From Ideonella aquatica (GTDB taxonomy: Bacteria; Pseudomonadota; Gammaproteobacteria; Burkholderiales; Burkholderiaceae_C), in NCBI RefSeq assembly GCF_018069755.1, contig NZ_JAGQDE010000002.1, positions 186,001 through 250,000 on the forward strand: 64,000 bases of DNA. The letters run 5' to 3'. The position numbers were made by a program, and so were the translations under genes. Shown piece by piece: positions 34,013-41,907 of the stretch (the stretch's first letter is position 1; each line of letters starts with the position of its first letter). The notes below the pieces were generated by a model that worked only from the letters and a program-made list of their open reading frames with translations, had not been told where the DNA came from and did no database searches.

Positions 34013-34837
34013 ATGAATGCCCTGCGCGAACCTCTGTCCAGGCCGGGCGTGCGCAGCACCGGCCTGCTGGTGGTGTCAAGCCCGAAGTCGGGCACGATGT
34101 TTCTGACCCGCTGCCTGGAGCGGGCCAGCGGCCTGCATGCGGTGTTCGGCATTGAACACCCGGGGCCGGCAGAACTGCTGGCGCAGCTGCAGGCCAGCGG
34201 CTGGCATCCGCGGGTGCAGGAGCTGCTGAGCGCCGACAGCCCGTCGCACAGGCTGCTGGCCCAGCGCTACGGCCAGTACCTGGCGCGGCACCGCGAGGGT
34301 GGCGCCGAGGCGCCGCGCCTGGTCGCCGATCACGGCCTGCGCAGCTTCGCGCGCTTCATCGTGCAACCCACCCACGACGACCTGCTGCCGCCTGCCCAGG
34401 TCATGGCCTGGGCGCGCGCGCGTGGGCTGCAGGTGGGCTACCTGCAGCGCGACCTGAAATCGGTCGCCAACTCGCTGGTGCAGTTCCTGCTCGACGGCCG
34501 ATCGCGCCTGATCCGGCTGGATGACCCGGCGCGCGTCGCCGCCCTGGTGTGCGAGGTCTACGCCCCGATCCTGGCCGAGCAGGCGCGCCAATGGGCGCGC
34601 CTGGCGCCGTCCGCCGACCTGCACCGGGTCCGCTTCGACGACCTGCGCGCCGAGCCCGGCCCCCTCGTCGAGCGCCTGTGCGCCGCCGCCGGATGGCTGG
34701 CCGACGCGCGTGCACTCAGCGCGCAGGGCGAGCGGGCCTGGACCTACCGCGTCGATCAGAGCGCCACCTGGCAGCGCACCTTCACCGCGGCGCAGGTCGC
34801 CGCCCTGGATTCGCTCGAGGACTCCCTCCATGCCTGA
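34013..34837 (+). CDS. Sulfotransferase family protein
   Basis: A 274-residue P-loop protein. The 5'-phosphosulfate-binding loop SSPKSGTMFLTRCL (about residues 22-35) is the sulfotransferase version of a Walker A. RDLKSVANSLVQFLLDGRSR is the likely 3'-phosphate segment of PAPS binding (Arg and Ser), and RFDDLRAEPGPLVERLCAAAGW is the usual C-terminal family stretch. It would transfer sulfate from PAPS to a hydroxyl or amine. The end overlaps the AMP-ligase start by eight bases, so I place it in the polyketide cluster. Sulfation of the polyene product or of an outer-membrane glycoconjugate are both possible; the acceptor is unknown. Confidence 0.75.
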   Translation: MNALREPLSRPGVRSTGLLVVSSPKSGTMFLTRCLERASGLHAVFGIEHPGPAELLAQLQASGWHPRVQELLSADSPSHRLLAQRYGQYLARHREGGAEAPRLVADHGLRSFARFIVQPTHDDLLPPAQVMAWARARGLQVGYLQRDLKSVANSLVQFLLDGRSRLIRLDDPARVAALVCEVYAPILAEQARQWARLAPSADLHRVRFDDLRAEPGPLVERLCAAAGWLADARALSAQGERAWTYRVDQSATWQRTFTAAQVAALDSLEDSLHA

Positions 34838-36080
34838 CACCCTCCGCGCCGCGGCGCTGTGCTGCACCACCCACACCGCATTCGACCGCGCCCACCGGTG
34901 GGCGAGCAACCAGGGCCGCAGTGCCTGGCTGATCCCTGCCGGTGACTGGCAGCAGCTGGCCACGCTGCTGCGCGACCAGCCCGACGTGGTGGTGCTCACC
35001 GACCGGCCTGAGGATCCGCGCCTGGCGGCGTGGTCACCGATCGATGTTGCGAGCCTGCCCGAGGCAGCGGACTGGCCGACCGCCGCGCCGCAGCCGCTGG
35101 CCCTGCTGTTCACCAGCGGCAGCACCGGCGCACCCAGCGCACAGGCCAAGACGCTCGAACGCCTGCGCACCGAGCTGGCGGCGGTGATCGAGGTGCTGGG
35201 CCCCAGCCTGAACGGTGCGCGCTTTGTCACCACGCTGCCGCTGGAGCACACCTTCGGCTACAGCTTCGCCTATTGGCTGCCGCGCCTGGCCGGCGCCGAG
35301 TGCGTGCCCGAGCGCGTTGTCACGCCGGCGCGCTTGCGCCGGCTGGGCCAGGACAGCGACAGGCCGCTGTGGCTGATCACCACGCCGGTGCACATGAAGA
35401 GCTGCGTCGAGCTGGGCTTGCGCGTGGCCAACGTGGCCGGGGTGGTGAGCGCCACCAGCCCGCTGTCGAGCGAACTGGCGCGCGCGGCCGCGCACTGCTT
35501 TGGCGTACCCATCACCGAATGCTATGGCAGCACCGAAACCGGCAGCATCGCCTTCCGCCAGCGCCATGTCGACGAACAGGTGATGCCGCCCTGGCAACCG
35601 CTGCCAGGCGGGTGTGTGCTGCCGCAGGGTGAAGGGCATGCCTTCGTCGCCCCGCACCTGCCCGGGCCGGTGCCGCTGGCAGACCTGCTGGAGCCCTGCG
35701 GCGACGGCTTCCACATCATCGGCCGCCAAGGTGACCTGCTCAAGGTGTTCGGCAAGCGCCACTCGCTGGCCGCGCTCAACCAGAAGCTGTCGGCGCTGCC
35801 GATGGTCGCCGACGCGGCCTACTTCATGCCCGAGCCCGGTGAGCGCGCCGAGGCCGACCGGCCTGCGGCGGTGGTCGTGCTCAGGCCCGGCCATGCGCCG
35901 CAGGAGGTGCTCGACGCGCTGCGCGGCACGGTCGACGACGTCTTCCTGCCGCGTCCGCTGATCGTTGCTGACAGCCTGCCGCGCAACGCGGCCGGCAAGC
36001 TGCGCCGCGCGGATCTGCTGGCGCTGCTGCAGCAGGGCCAGTCCAGCGAACCGGCCGCCGCGGTGGCCGACATCCATTGA
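34830..36080 (+). CDS. Stand-alone AMP-binding acyl/aryl ligase (ApeH-like)
   Basis: A 416-residue ANL-superfamily enzyme, shorter than typical acyl-CoA ligases and like those of aryl-polyene clusters. The phosphate loop is LLFTSGSTGAPS (residues 92-103) and lacks the usual lysine that follows. The adenylation motif is ECYGSTETGS (about 230-239), the hinge is IIGRQGDLLKVFGKRHSL, and the C-terminal catalytic lysine lies in LPRNAAGKLRRADL. It probably activates the starter acid as an adenylate and loads it on the ACP encoded 0.8 kb downstream. With pabAB and pabC in the same run, 4-aminobenzoate or a derivative is a reasonable guess for the acid. Confidence 0.85.
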   Translation: MPDTLRAAALCCTTHTAFDRAHRWASNQGRSAWLIPAGDWQQLATLLRDQPDVVVLTDRPEDPRLAAWSPIDVASLPEAADWPTAAPQPLALLFTSGSTGAPSAQAKTLERLRTELAAVIEVLGPSLNGARFVTTLPLEHTFGYSFAYWLPRLAGAECVPERVVTPARLRRLGQDSDRPLWLITTPVHMKSCVELGLRVANVAGVVSATSPLSSELARAAAHCFGVPITECYGSTETGSIAFRQRHVDEQVMPPWQPLPGGCVLPQGEGHAFVAPHLPGPVPLADLLEPCGDGFHIIGRQGDLLKVFGKRHSLAALNQKLSALPMVADAAYFMPEPGERAEADRPAAVVVLRPGHAPQEVLDALRGTVDDVFLPRPLIVADSLPRNAAGKLRRADLLALLQQGQSSEPAAAVADIH

Positions 36081-36097
36081 CAAGGGAGGGACTGAGC

Positions 36098-36856
36098 GTG
36101 AATTGGACAAGTGACCTGTGCCGGGGCCGGACTGCCCTGGTCACCGGCGGCGCGCGCGGCATCGGTGCCGCCATCGCCGTCAATCTGGCACGACACGGTG
36201 CGCAGCTGGTGGTCAACGCGCGCACCGACAGCGCCGAGCTGGCGCAGACCATCGAGGAGATCAGCGCGCTGGGTGCCCCGGTGCTGGCCAGCGTCGGCGA
36301 CGTCAGCGACGCCGCCTACGTGGCTCGCCTGGCGGCGGCAGCGCAGGAACGCTTCGGTGGCGTGGACATCCTGGTCAACAACGCCGGCGTGATCCGCGAC
36401 AAGCCGCTGGCCTTCATGAAGGAGGAGGAGTGGCGCGAAGTGCTCGGCGTCTCGCTGGACGGCGCCTTCCACTGCAGCAAGGCCTTCGTGAAGGGCATGA
36501 TGAAGCGCCGCTGGGGCCGGATCATCAATGTGTCGTCCATCTCGGCCCTCTCGGGCCGCCCCGGCCAGGCCAACTACAGCGCCGCCAAGGCCGGCCTGAT
36601 CGGCTTCGCCAAGTCGCTGGCACGCGAGGTGGCGCCCTACAACGTGCTGGTCAATACCGCCGTGGTGGGCCTCGTCGACACGCGGATGACCCGTCAGATT
36701 CCCAGGGACACCCTGGAAGAGATCGCTGCCATGGTCCCGCTGCAGCGGGTGGGACAGCCGCGTGAGGTGGCCGACGTCTGCCTGTTCCTGGCTTCGGAGA
36801 TGTCGTCCTATTTGACTGCAACGGAAATCAACGTGAGCGGAGGAGCTTACATATGA
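36098..36856 (+). CDS. fabG: 3-oxoacyl-ACP reductase, SDR family
   Basis: A 252-residue short-chain dehydrogenase of FabG type. The NADPH motif is TGGARGIG (16-23), NNAG occurs at 94-97, and the catalytic Ser147, Tyr160 and Lys164 are in INVSSISALSGRPGQANYSAAKAG. The C-terminal SSYLTATEINVSGGAYI is classical. The GTG at 36098 is chosen because a strong gggaggg ribosome site lies eight bases before it, whereas the TTG at 36077 lies inside the preceding stop. It should reduce beta-ketoacyl-ACP intermediates during chain growth. Its stop overlaps the ACP gene start by four bases. Confidence 0.9.
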   Translation: MNWTSDLCRGRTALVTGGARGIGAAIAVNLARHGAQLVVNARTDSAELAQTIEEISALGAPVLASVGDVSDAAYVARLAAAAQERFGGVDILVNNAGVIRDKPLAFMKEEEWREVLGVSLDGAFHCSKAFVKGMMKRRWGRIINVSSISALSGRPGQANYSAAKAGLIGFAKSLAREVAPYNVLVNTAVVGLVDTRMTRQIPRDTLEEIAAMVPLQRVGQPREVADVCLFLASEMSSYLTATEINVSGGAYI

Positions 36857-37164
36857 GTCACCAACTGACCCTTGAGGAAGCCGGCGAGATCGCCGAGCGC
36901 CGACGCGGCCTGACGGCCCGCATGAAGCAGGCCCTGATCGAGCGGCTGTCACTGCAGCTGACGCCTGACGAGATCGCCGACGACAGCCCGCTGTTCGGCA
37001 CCGGCCTGGGCCTGGACTCGGTCGACGCGCTGGAGATCGCGATCCTGATCGAGCTGGAGTTCGACGTGCCCGTGTCGGATGACGAGCTGGCATCGTTCCG
37101 CTCCATCAACACGCTGGTCGACCTGGTCGAACAGCGCACCCAGGCGGCGGAGGTGGCGGCATGA
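36853..37164 (+). CDS. Acyl carrier protein
   Basis: A 103-residue carrier protein with the phosphopantetheine site Ser56 in GLGLDSVDALEIAI. A helical N-terminal extension of about 25 residues (LTLEEAGEIAERRRGLTARM) is longer than in FabI-pathway AcpP. DDSPLFGTGLGLDSVDALEIAILIELEFDVPVSDDELASFRSINTLVDLV is the four-helix core. It is the only ACP in the cluster, and the cluster carries its own phosphopantetheinyl transferase. It overlaps its neighbours by four bases on both sides. Confidence 0.93.
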   Translation: MSHQLTLEEAGEIAERRRGLTARMKQALIERLSLQLTPDEIADDSPLFGTGLGLDSVDALEIAILIELEFDVPVSDDELASFRSINTLVDLVEQRTQAAEVAA

Positions 37165-38162
37165 AGAGCAGCTACGACCTGTGCCGCGAATCGGCTGCGC
37201 TGATCGACCTCGACACCGAGGGTCGCTTCCTGGTGACCGGCGCCACCGCCCAGGCTGCGCTGGATGAGCTGGTCAGCGTGGACCTCTCGCGCCTGCGCCC
37301 GTGGCGCGGCATCTCGGCGCTGTTCCTGGCCGAGGACGCCTCGATCGTGGCCATCGCCACCGTCTTTCGCGTCGATGGCGGCTTCCAGGTCTTCACCGAA
37401 GCCGCGGCGGCCGAACGCCTCCACGACCACCTGGCCCAGGCCTTGGCGGCGCGCGGCGCCACCCTGGTCGACCAGCGGCGCAGCCACGCGTGGATCGCCA
37501 CGCTCGGCCCGGTGGCCCAGGACGTGATGATCAGCGCCGCCAGCGACGACATCGTCGGATTGCCCTACCTGTCGGCCGAGGCCAACGCGCTGCTGCGCGG
37601 CACCATCTTCCGCATGGGCAGCACCGGTGAGTTCGAGTACCGCGTGCTGGTGCCCGCCGAGCATGCCGAGGCCGCCTGGTCGGCACTGGAGGCGGCCGGC
37701 CGCCCGTTCGGCATCGCCCGCGTCGGCGCCGAGGTGCTCGACGCGCTTCAGTTGGAGATGCGCTCGCTGGTCGCGCGGGACATCCCTGCGGGCTACTCGC
37801 CCATCGAGGCGGGGCTGCATTGGATGGTCCACTTCGGCAAGGCGCATCTGGCTGCCGCCGAGGCGCTGACCGTGGCCCGTCAGGCACCGCGTGCGCGCTG
37901 CGTGTCCGTGATGTTCGACGAGGGCTCGCCGGCACCGGCGGCGAACAGCCGCCTGTACATCGGCGAGCGCGACGTCGGTGTGCTGGCCAGCGTCCAGTTC
38001 TCGCACACGCTGGGTCGGTCGGTGGGCGTGGCCTACATCGAGCCGGAGTTCGGCTGGGTCGGCGTGTCCTTCGTCGCCCGCACTGCCGACGGCCAGGCCG
38101 TGGCGCGCGCGGTATCGGCGCCGATGTTCGTCACCCGCACCGCCAAGGGAGCGTCGGCGTGA
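37161..38162 (+). CDS. GcvT/aminomethyltransferase-like protein
   Basis: A 333-residue protein with the GcvT/YgfZ/DmdA fold. The N-terminal part (SAALIDLDTEGRFLVTGATAQAALDELVSVDLSRLRPWRGISALFLAEDASIVAIATVFRV) matches the first half of GcvT without the usual initial His-Gly-Ala segment. LQLEMRSLVARDIPAGYSPIEAGLHWMVHFGKAHLAAAEAL matches the conserved Glu-Ala-Gly-Leu region, and a C-terminal beta-barrel follows. The family binds tetrahydrofolate and moves one-carbon units or repairs Fe-S proteins. It is sandwiched by four-base overlaps between the ACP and the CrtI-like gene, so it belongs to the polyketide unit. It might N- or O-methylate/demethylate the aryl head; this is a guess. No YgfZ K-G-C-x-G-Q-E motif is present. 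Confidence 0.72.
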   Translation: MKSSYDLCRESAALIDLDTEGRFLVTGATAQAALDELVSVDLSRLRPWRGISALFLAEDASIVAIATVFRVDGGFQVFTEAAAAERLHDHLAQALAARGATLVDQRRSHAWIATLGPVAQDVMISAASDDIVGLPYLSAEANALLRGTIFRMGSTGEFEYRVLVPAEHAEAAWSALEAAGRPFGIARVGAEVLDALQLEMRSLVARDIPAGYSPIEAGLHWMVHFGKAHLAAAEALTVARQAPRARCVSVMFDEGSPAPAANSRLYIGERDVGVLASVQFSHTLGRSVGVAYIEPEFGWVGVSFVARTADGQAVARAVSAPMFVTRTAKGASA

Positions 38163-39754
38163 GCGCGGCGGACCTTCCGCAAGCCAGCGCCTCGCGGCGA
38201 CACCGCGACCGGCTGGCTGCCAGCTACGACGTGGTCGTTGTCGGCGCAGGCGTCGGTGGCCTGACCTCGGCCGCGCTGCTGGCCGAGGCCGGTGCGCGCG
38301 TGCTGGTGGTCGAGCGCCAGCCTGTGCTGGGCGGCTTTTGCCACAGCTGGTACCGGAAGGTCCGCCACCAGGGCGAGATGAAGCGCTTTCGCTTCGATGC
38401 CGGCGCGATGGACTTCTCCGGCGCCCACCCGGGCGGCACCATCCGCGCGGTGTTGCAACGCGTGGGCGCCGACGACAAAGTGCGCTGGCGGCCGCTGGAG
38501 CACACCTACCGTCAGGGCCGTCTGTCGCTGGATGTGCCGCACGACTGGCGTGAATGGCAGGACACGCTGTGCGGCCAGTTCCCTGAAGAGGCCGAGGGCA
38601 TCCGCGGCTTCTTCGATGCCATGCGCCTGGTCGCCGACGCCCGCCATAGCCTGGCGCCCCACAACGGTGGCGTCCCGCGCCAGCCGCGTGGCGAGGCCGA
38701 GCTGCGCAGCTTCGCCGAGCGGCACGCCTTCGCCCACCAGTGGAAGGACCGACCGGTCACCGAACTGCTGGCGCGACACGTGACGCGCCCGCAGGTGGCG
38801 GCGCTGCTGCTGCGCCTGTCGCACTACCTGACGGAGAACCGCGACACGCTCAGCGTGGCCCGTGCCGCCGACCTGTTCCGCTTCTACTTCGTCGGCGGCT
38901 ATTACCCCGAAGGCGGTACCGGCCGTCTGCCCGACGCCCTGGCCGAAGCCGTCGAGGAACGTGGCGGCACCGTGCTGTCGAACGCCTCGGTCGAGCGCAT
39001 CATGCTGCGCGCCGGACGGGTGTGCGGCGTGCGCCTGGACGACGGGCGGGAGATCGCCGCAGCGGTGGTGATCTCCAACGCCGACATCCGCCGCACCTTT
39101 GGCGAACTGCTGGAGCCTGGCGCGGTCTCGCCCGAGGTGGCGCGCGCTCTGGCGGCGATGAAGCCCACCCCCTCGGGATTCACCGTCTACCTGGCGGTCG
39201 ATTTCGTGCCGCAGCGTCTGCGCTCGTACACCGTTGACGCCAACTACGCCTTTCACGTGCCCTCGCTGGTCGACCCGGGCGCCGCGCCGGCGGGCTGCTC
39301 GGTGTTCGAGGTGCGCACCATTTTCAGCGACACCGCGAACTGGTTCCCGGCAGACGCCGAGCACGACGACTGGCGCGCCACGCCGGCCTACGCGGTGCGG
39401 AAACGCCGCTTCGGCGACTGGCTGCTGCGCCAGGCGGCACAGGTCGTGCCCGAGTTGCACGAGCATGTTCTCTACCGCACCGACGCCAGTCCGCTCACCT
39501 ACGCCCGTTACGGCCACTCGATAGGCGGCGCGCTGTACGGCTGGAGCGGCCGGCCCGAGGGCTTCGACAACGGCCGCACCAGCGTTCCAGGCCTGTACCT
39601 GGTGGGCAGCAGCGCGCTCGGCTCGGGCATCGAGACCGTGATGATTTCCGGCGCCAATGCCGCCGAGTCGCTGGTCCCCGGCCTGCTGGCCGATGCGGCT
39701 CGGTTCACGCCGCCCGTCACCCCCCCTCGTGAGCTGGCCCTGGCCGCGAACTGA
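38159..39754 (+). CDS. Phytoene-desaturase (CrtI)-like FAD/NAD(P)-binding oxidoreductase
   Basis: A 531-residue flavoprotein of the CrtI/carotenoid-isomerase/retinol-saturase group. The dinucleotide motif DVVVVGAGVGGLTSAALLAEAGARVLVVERQPVLGGFCHS lies at about residues 24-62. YYPEGGTGRLPDALAEAVEERGGTVLSNASVERI and VVISNADIRRTFGELL are typical mid-domain segments. The C-terminal GLYLVGSSALGSGIETVMISGANAAESL closes the FAD site. The GTG start overlaps the GcvT-like stop by four bases. In a polyene pathway it could isomerise double bonds or add unsaturation. No carotenoid precursor genes are present, so a role in carotenoids is unlikely. Confidence 0.82.
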   Translation: MSAADLPQASASRRHRDRLAASYDVVVVGAGVGGLTSAALLAEAGARVLVVERQPVLGGFCHSWYRKVRHQGEMKRFRFDAGAMDFSGAHPGGTIRAVLQRVGADDKVRWRPLEHTYRQGRLSLDVPHDWREWQDTLCGQFPEEAEGIRGFFDAMRLVADARHSLAPHNGGVPRQPRGEAELRSFAERHAFAHQWKDRPVTELLARHVTRPQVAALLLRLSHYLTENRDTLSVARAADLFRFYFVGGYYPEGGTGRLPDALAEAVEERGGTVLSNASVERIMLRAGRVCGVRLDDGREIAAAVVISNADIRRTFGELLEPGAVSPEVARALAAMKPTPSGFTVYLAVDFVPQRLRSYTVDANYAFHVPSLVDPGAAPAGCSVFEVRTIFSDTANWFPADAEHDDWRATPAYAVRKRRFGDWLLRQAAQVVPELHEHVLYRTDASPLTYARYGHSIGGALYGWSGRPEGFDNGRTSVPGLYLVGSSALGSGIETVMISGANAAESLVPGLLADAARFTPPVTPPRELALAAN

Positions 39755-39772
39755 CCGACAAGGACCTCTTGC

Positions 39773-40969
39773 ATGCACCCCGAGCTCGTCATCACCGCCG
39801 CCAGTGCGGTCGGCCCCTTCGGCGACGACCCGCAGTCGCTGTGGTCATCCCTGACCGCCGGGCAGCCGCTGCCGCTGCCGCCCTGCGTGGACGCCGGCAC
39901 CCTGCCGGACTTCGACCTGCGGCGCTTCCACGACTCGCGTGACGGCCATCGACGCCCGCGCACCTCGCAGTACGCGATGGCCGCCGCAGCCCGTGCGATC
40001 GGCCAAGCCCGGCTGGACAGCGACCCACAGGTCGACCGCGACGAGGTCGCCATCGTCTACGGCACCGGCACCGGCCCGGTCTCGCTGACGCAGCGCATGC
40101 TCGCGGCCTTGGTCGACAAGGGCCTGACCGGCGTCGAGCCGCTGTGGTTCCAGGAAAGCGTGTTCAACGCGCCGGCGAGCTGGGTGGGCATCGAGTTCGG
40201 CTTCCGCGGCCCCCTGGTGGCGCTGCCCATGGGCTGGGCCGCCGGAGGTCACGCACTGGCCACCGCAGCCGACATGCTGCAGTTCGGCCACGCCGAGATC
40301 GCGCTGGTGCTGCTGTCCGACGAGCTGGCGCCGGTGGCCGAGCAGGCCTACCGCGCGCTGGGCATGACCACGCCGAACGACGGCGGTGACGACGCCACGC
40401 GCCCGCTCGACCGGCGCGCCAACGGCACCCGGCTGGGCGAGGGCGCCGCGGCGGTGGTCCTCGAGACCGCCGAGTCGGCCCGCCGCCGGGGCGTCACGCC
40501 GCTGGCCCGTCTGACCGGCTGGTCGGTGACCTCGGACGAGTTTGGCGTTGGCGCCAAGGACGCCGGCACGCCGGCGCTTGACGACGCGATGACGGCCGCA
40601 CTGGCCATGGCTGGCCGCCAGCAGGTCGATGCGGTCTACTCCGGCGCCTACGGGACGCTCGACGCCGCCCGCGCCGAGGCCCACGCGATGCAGCGGGTGT
40701 TCGGTCCGCAGCAGCCGCCGCTGACCAATATCCGCGGCGTGGTCGGCGAGGCGCGTGGCGCCACCGCGCTCTGGAACATCGTGGCGGCCCTGTCCTCGCT
40801 CGATACCGGCCTGCTGCCGCCAGCCGTCGGTTGCGAGCAGCCAGACCCCGACTGGGGCCTGCGTATCGCCGGCCAGGACGAGCCGCCGGACGCCATCGAC
40901 ACCGTGCTGTGCAATGCCTACTGGGTCAACGGCGTCAACACCAGCATCGTGCTGGAGACCGCGCGATGA
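39773..40969 (+). CDS. Ketosynthase-like protein lacking catalytic residues (chain-length-factor-like)
   Basis: A 398-residue beta-ketoacyl synthase homologue with the family frame (ITAASAVGPFG, LDRRANGTRLGEGAAAVVLETAE, FGPQQPPLTN). All three catalytic positions are altered: the active-site segment reads ALPMGWAAGG, with Ala156 where Cys is needed; the first His region reads VYSGAYGTLD; the second reads NIRGVVGEARG, with Glu in place of His. It cannot condense by itself and may pair with an active ketosynthase as a chain-length factor. It is related to the protein at 45715, which keeps Cys but shows the same Gly-Glu change. It overlaps the malonyl-transferase gene by four bases. Confidence 0.82.
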   Translation: MHPELVITAASAVGPFGDDPQSLWSSLTAGQPLPLPPCVDAGTLPDFDLRRFHDSRDGHRRPRTSQYAMAAAARAIGQARLDSDPQVDRDEVAIVYGTGTGPVSLTQRMLAALVDKGLTGVEPLWFQESVFNAPASWVGIEFGFRGPLVALPMGWAAGGHALATAADMLQFGHAEIALVLLSDELAPVAEQAYRALGMTTPNDGGDDATRPLDRRANGTRLGEGAAAVVLETAESARRRGVTPLARLTGWSVTSDEFGVGAKDAGTPALDDAMTAALAMAGRQQVDAVYSGAYGTLDAARAEAHAMQRVFGPQQPPLTNIRGVVGEARGATALWNIVAALSSLDTGLLPPAVGCEQPDPDWGLRIAGQDEPPDAIDTVLCNAYWVNGVNTSIVLETAR

Positions 40970-41907
40970 AGCGCGTCTGGCTGTTCCCCGGGCAGGGCTC
41001 GCAGGAGCCGGGGATGGGCGATGAGCTGCTGCGCGACGAGCCGGCCGCCGCCGATCTGTGCCGCCGCGCCGGTGAGCGCCTGGGTGTGGATCTGCGCCGC
41101 CTGATGGCCGACGGCCCGCGCGCCAGCCTGGCGGCGACCGCGGTGGCGCAAACAGCCATCTTCGCGCTGTCGGTCGCCACCGCCGGGCTGTTGGGCACGC
41201 GGGGCTTGCGTCCGGTCGCGGTGGCCGGCCACAGCCTGGGCCAGTTCAGTGCCGCGGTGGCCTGCGGCGCGCTTGACGTGGACACCGCGCTGGACCTGGT
41301 GGTGGCACGAGGCCGCTTGATGCACGAGGTCAACCAGCGCGTCGATGGCGGCATGCTGGCCGTCGCCGCGCCCAGCGACGGCCCCTGGCGCGAGGTCCTG
41401 GACCGCGCCGCAGCGCAGGTGTGGATCGCCAACCGCAATGCGCCTGGCCAGACCGTGCTGGCCGGCCTGCTGCCCGACCTGCGGCGTCTGTACCCGGCGC
41501 TGGCCGCCACTGGCGCGCGCCTGAGCTGGCTGCAGGTGGCCGGTCCGTACCACACCCCGCTGTTCGCCGAGGCCTCGGCGCGCTTCGATGCGCTGTTGGA
41601 GGCGGCCCAGTGGCACGCGCCCTGCTGTCCGCTGCTGGGCAACGCCGACGGCCGCACGCTGGAGCACGCCGACGACCTGCGCCAGGAATTCCTCGGCCAC
41701 ATGCTGCGGCCGGTCGACTGGGTCGCCACGATGGCCGGCATGGGCCAGCTGGGCGTCGATGGGGCGGTCGAAGTGGGACCGGGCCGCACGCTGAAGGGCC
41801 TGGCGCTGCGCCAGTTGCCGCATCTGCGCTGCGTCGGCACCGGTACGGCCGCCGAGCGCCAGGCCCTGCTGGCCCATGACGAGGAGACCGCATGCGCATT
41901 GTCGTGA
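40966..41907 (+). CDS. fabD: Malonyl-CoA:ACP transacylase
   Basis: A 313-residue acyltransferase. The N-terminal VWLFPGQGSQEPGM, the nucleophile Ser90 in AVAGHSLGQFSA, the conserved Arg near ARGRLMHEV and His196 in VAGPYHTPLF form the FabD active site. The end VDGAVEVGPGRTLKGL is also typical. It should load malonyl units on the cluster ACP. A dedicated MAT within a type II cluster is notable because many such clusters borrow the fatty-acid enzyme. The gene overlaps the next ketosynthase by 16 bases. Confidence 0.9.
   Translation: MKRVWLFPGQGSQEPGMGDELLRDEPAAADLCRRAGERLGVDLRRLMADGPRASLAATAVAQTAIFALSVATAGLLGTRGLRPVAVAGHSLGQFSAAVACGALDVDTALDLVVARGRLMHEVNQRVDGGMLAVAAPSDGPWREVLDRAAAQVWIANRNAPGQTVLAGLLPDLRRLYPALAATGARLSWLQVAGPYHTPLFAEASARFDALLEAAQWHAPCCPLLGNADGRTLEHADDLRQEFLGHMLRPVDWVATMAGMGQLGVDGAVEVGPGRTLKGLALRQLPHLRCVGTGTAAERQALLAHDEETACALS

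Noticed and set aside
38159-39754. Carotenoid phytoene desaturase
   Set aside because: No crtB, crtE or other isoprenoid gene is in the window, and the gene is coupled to polyketide genes.
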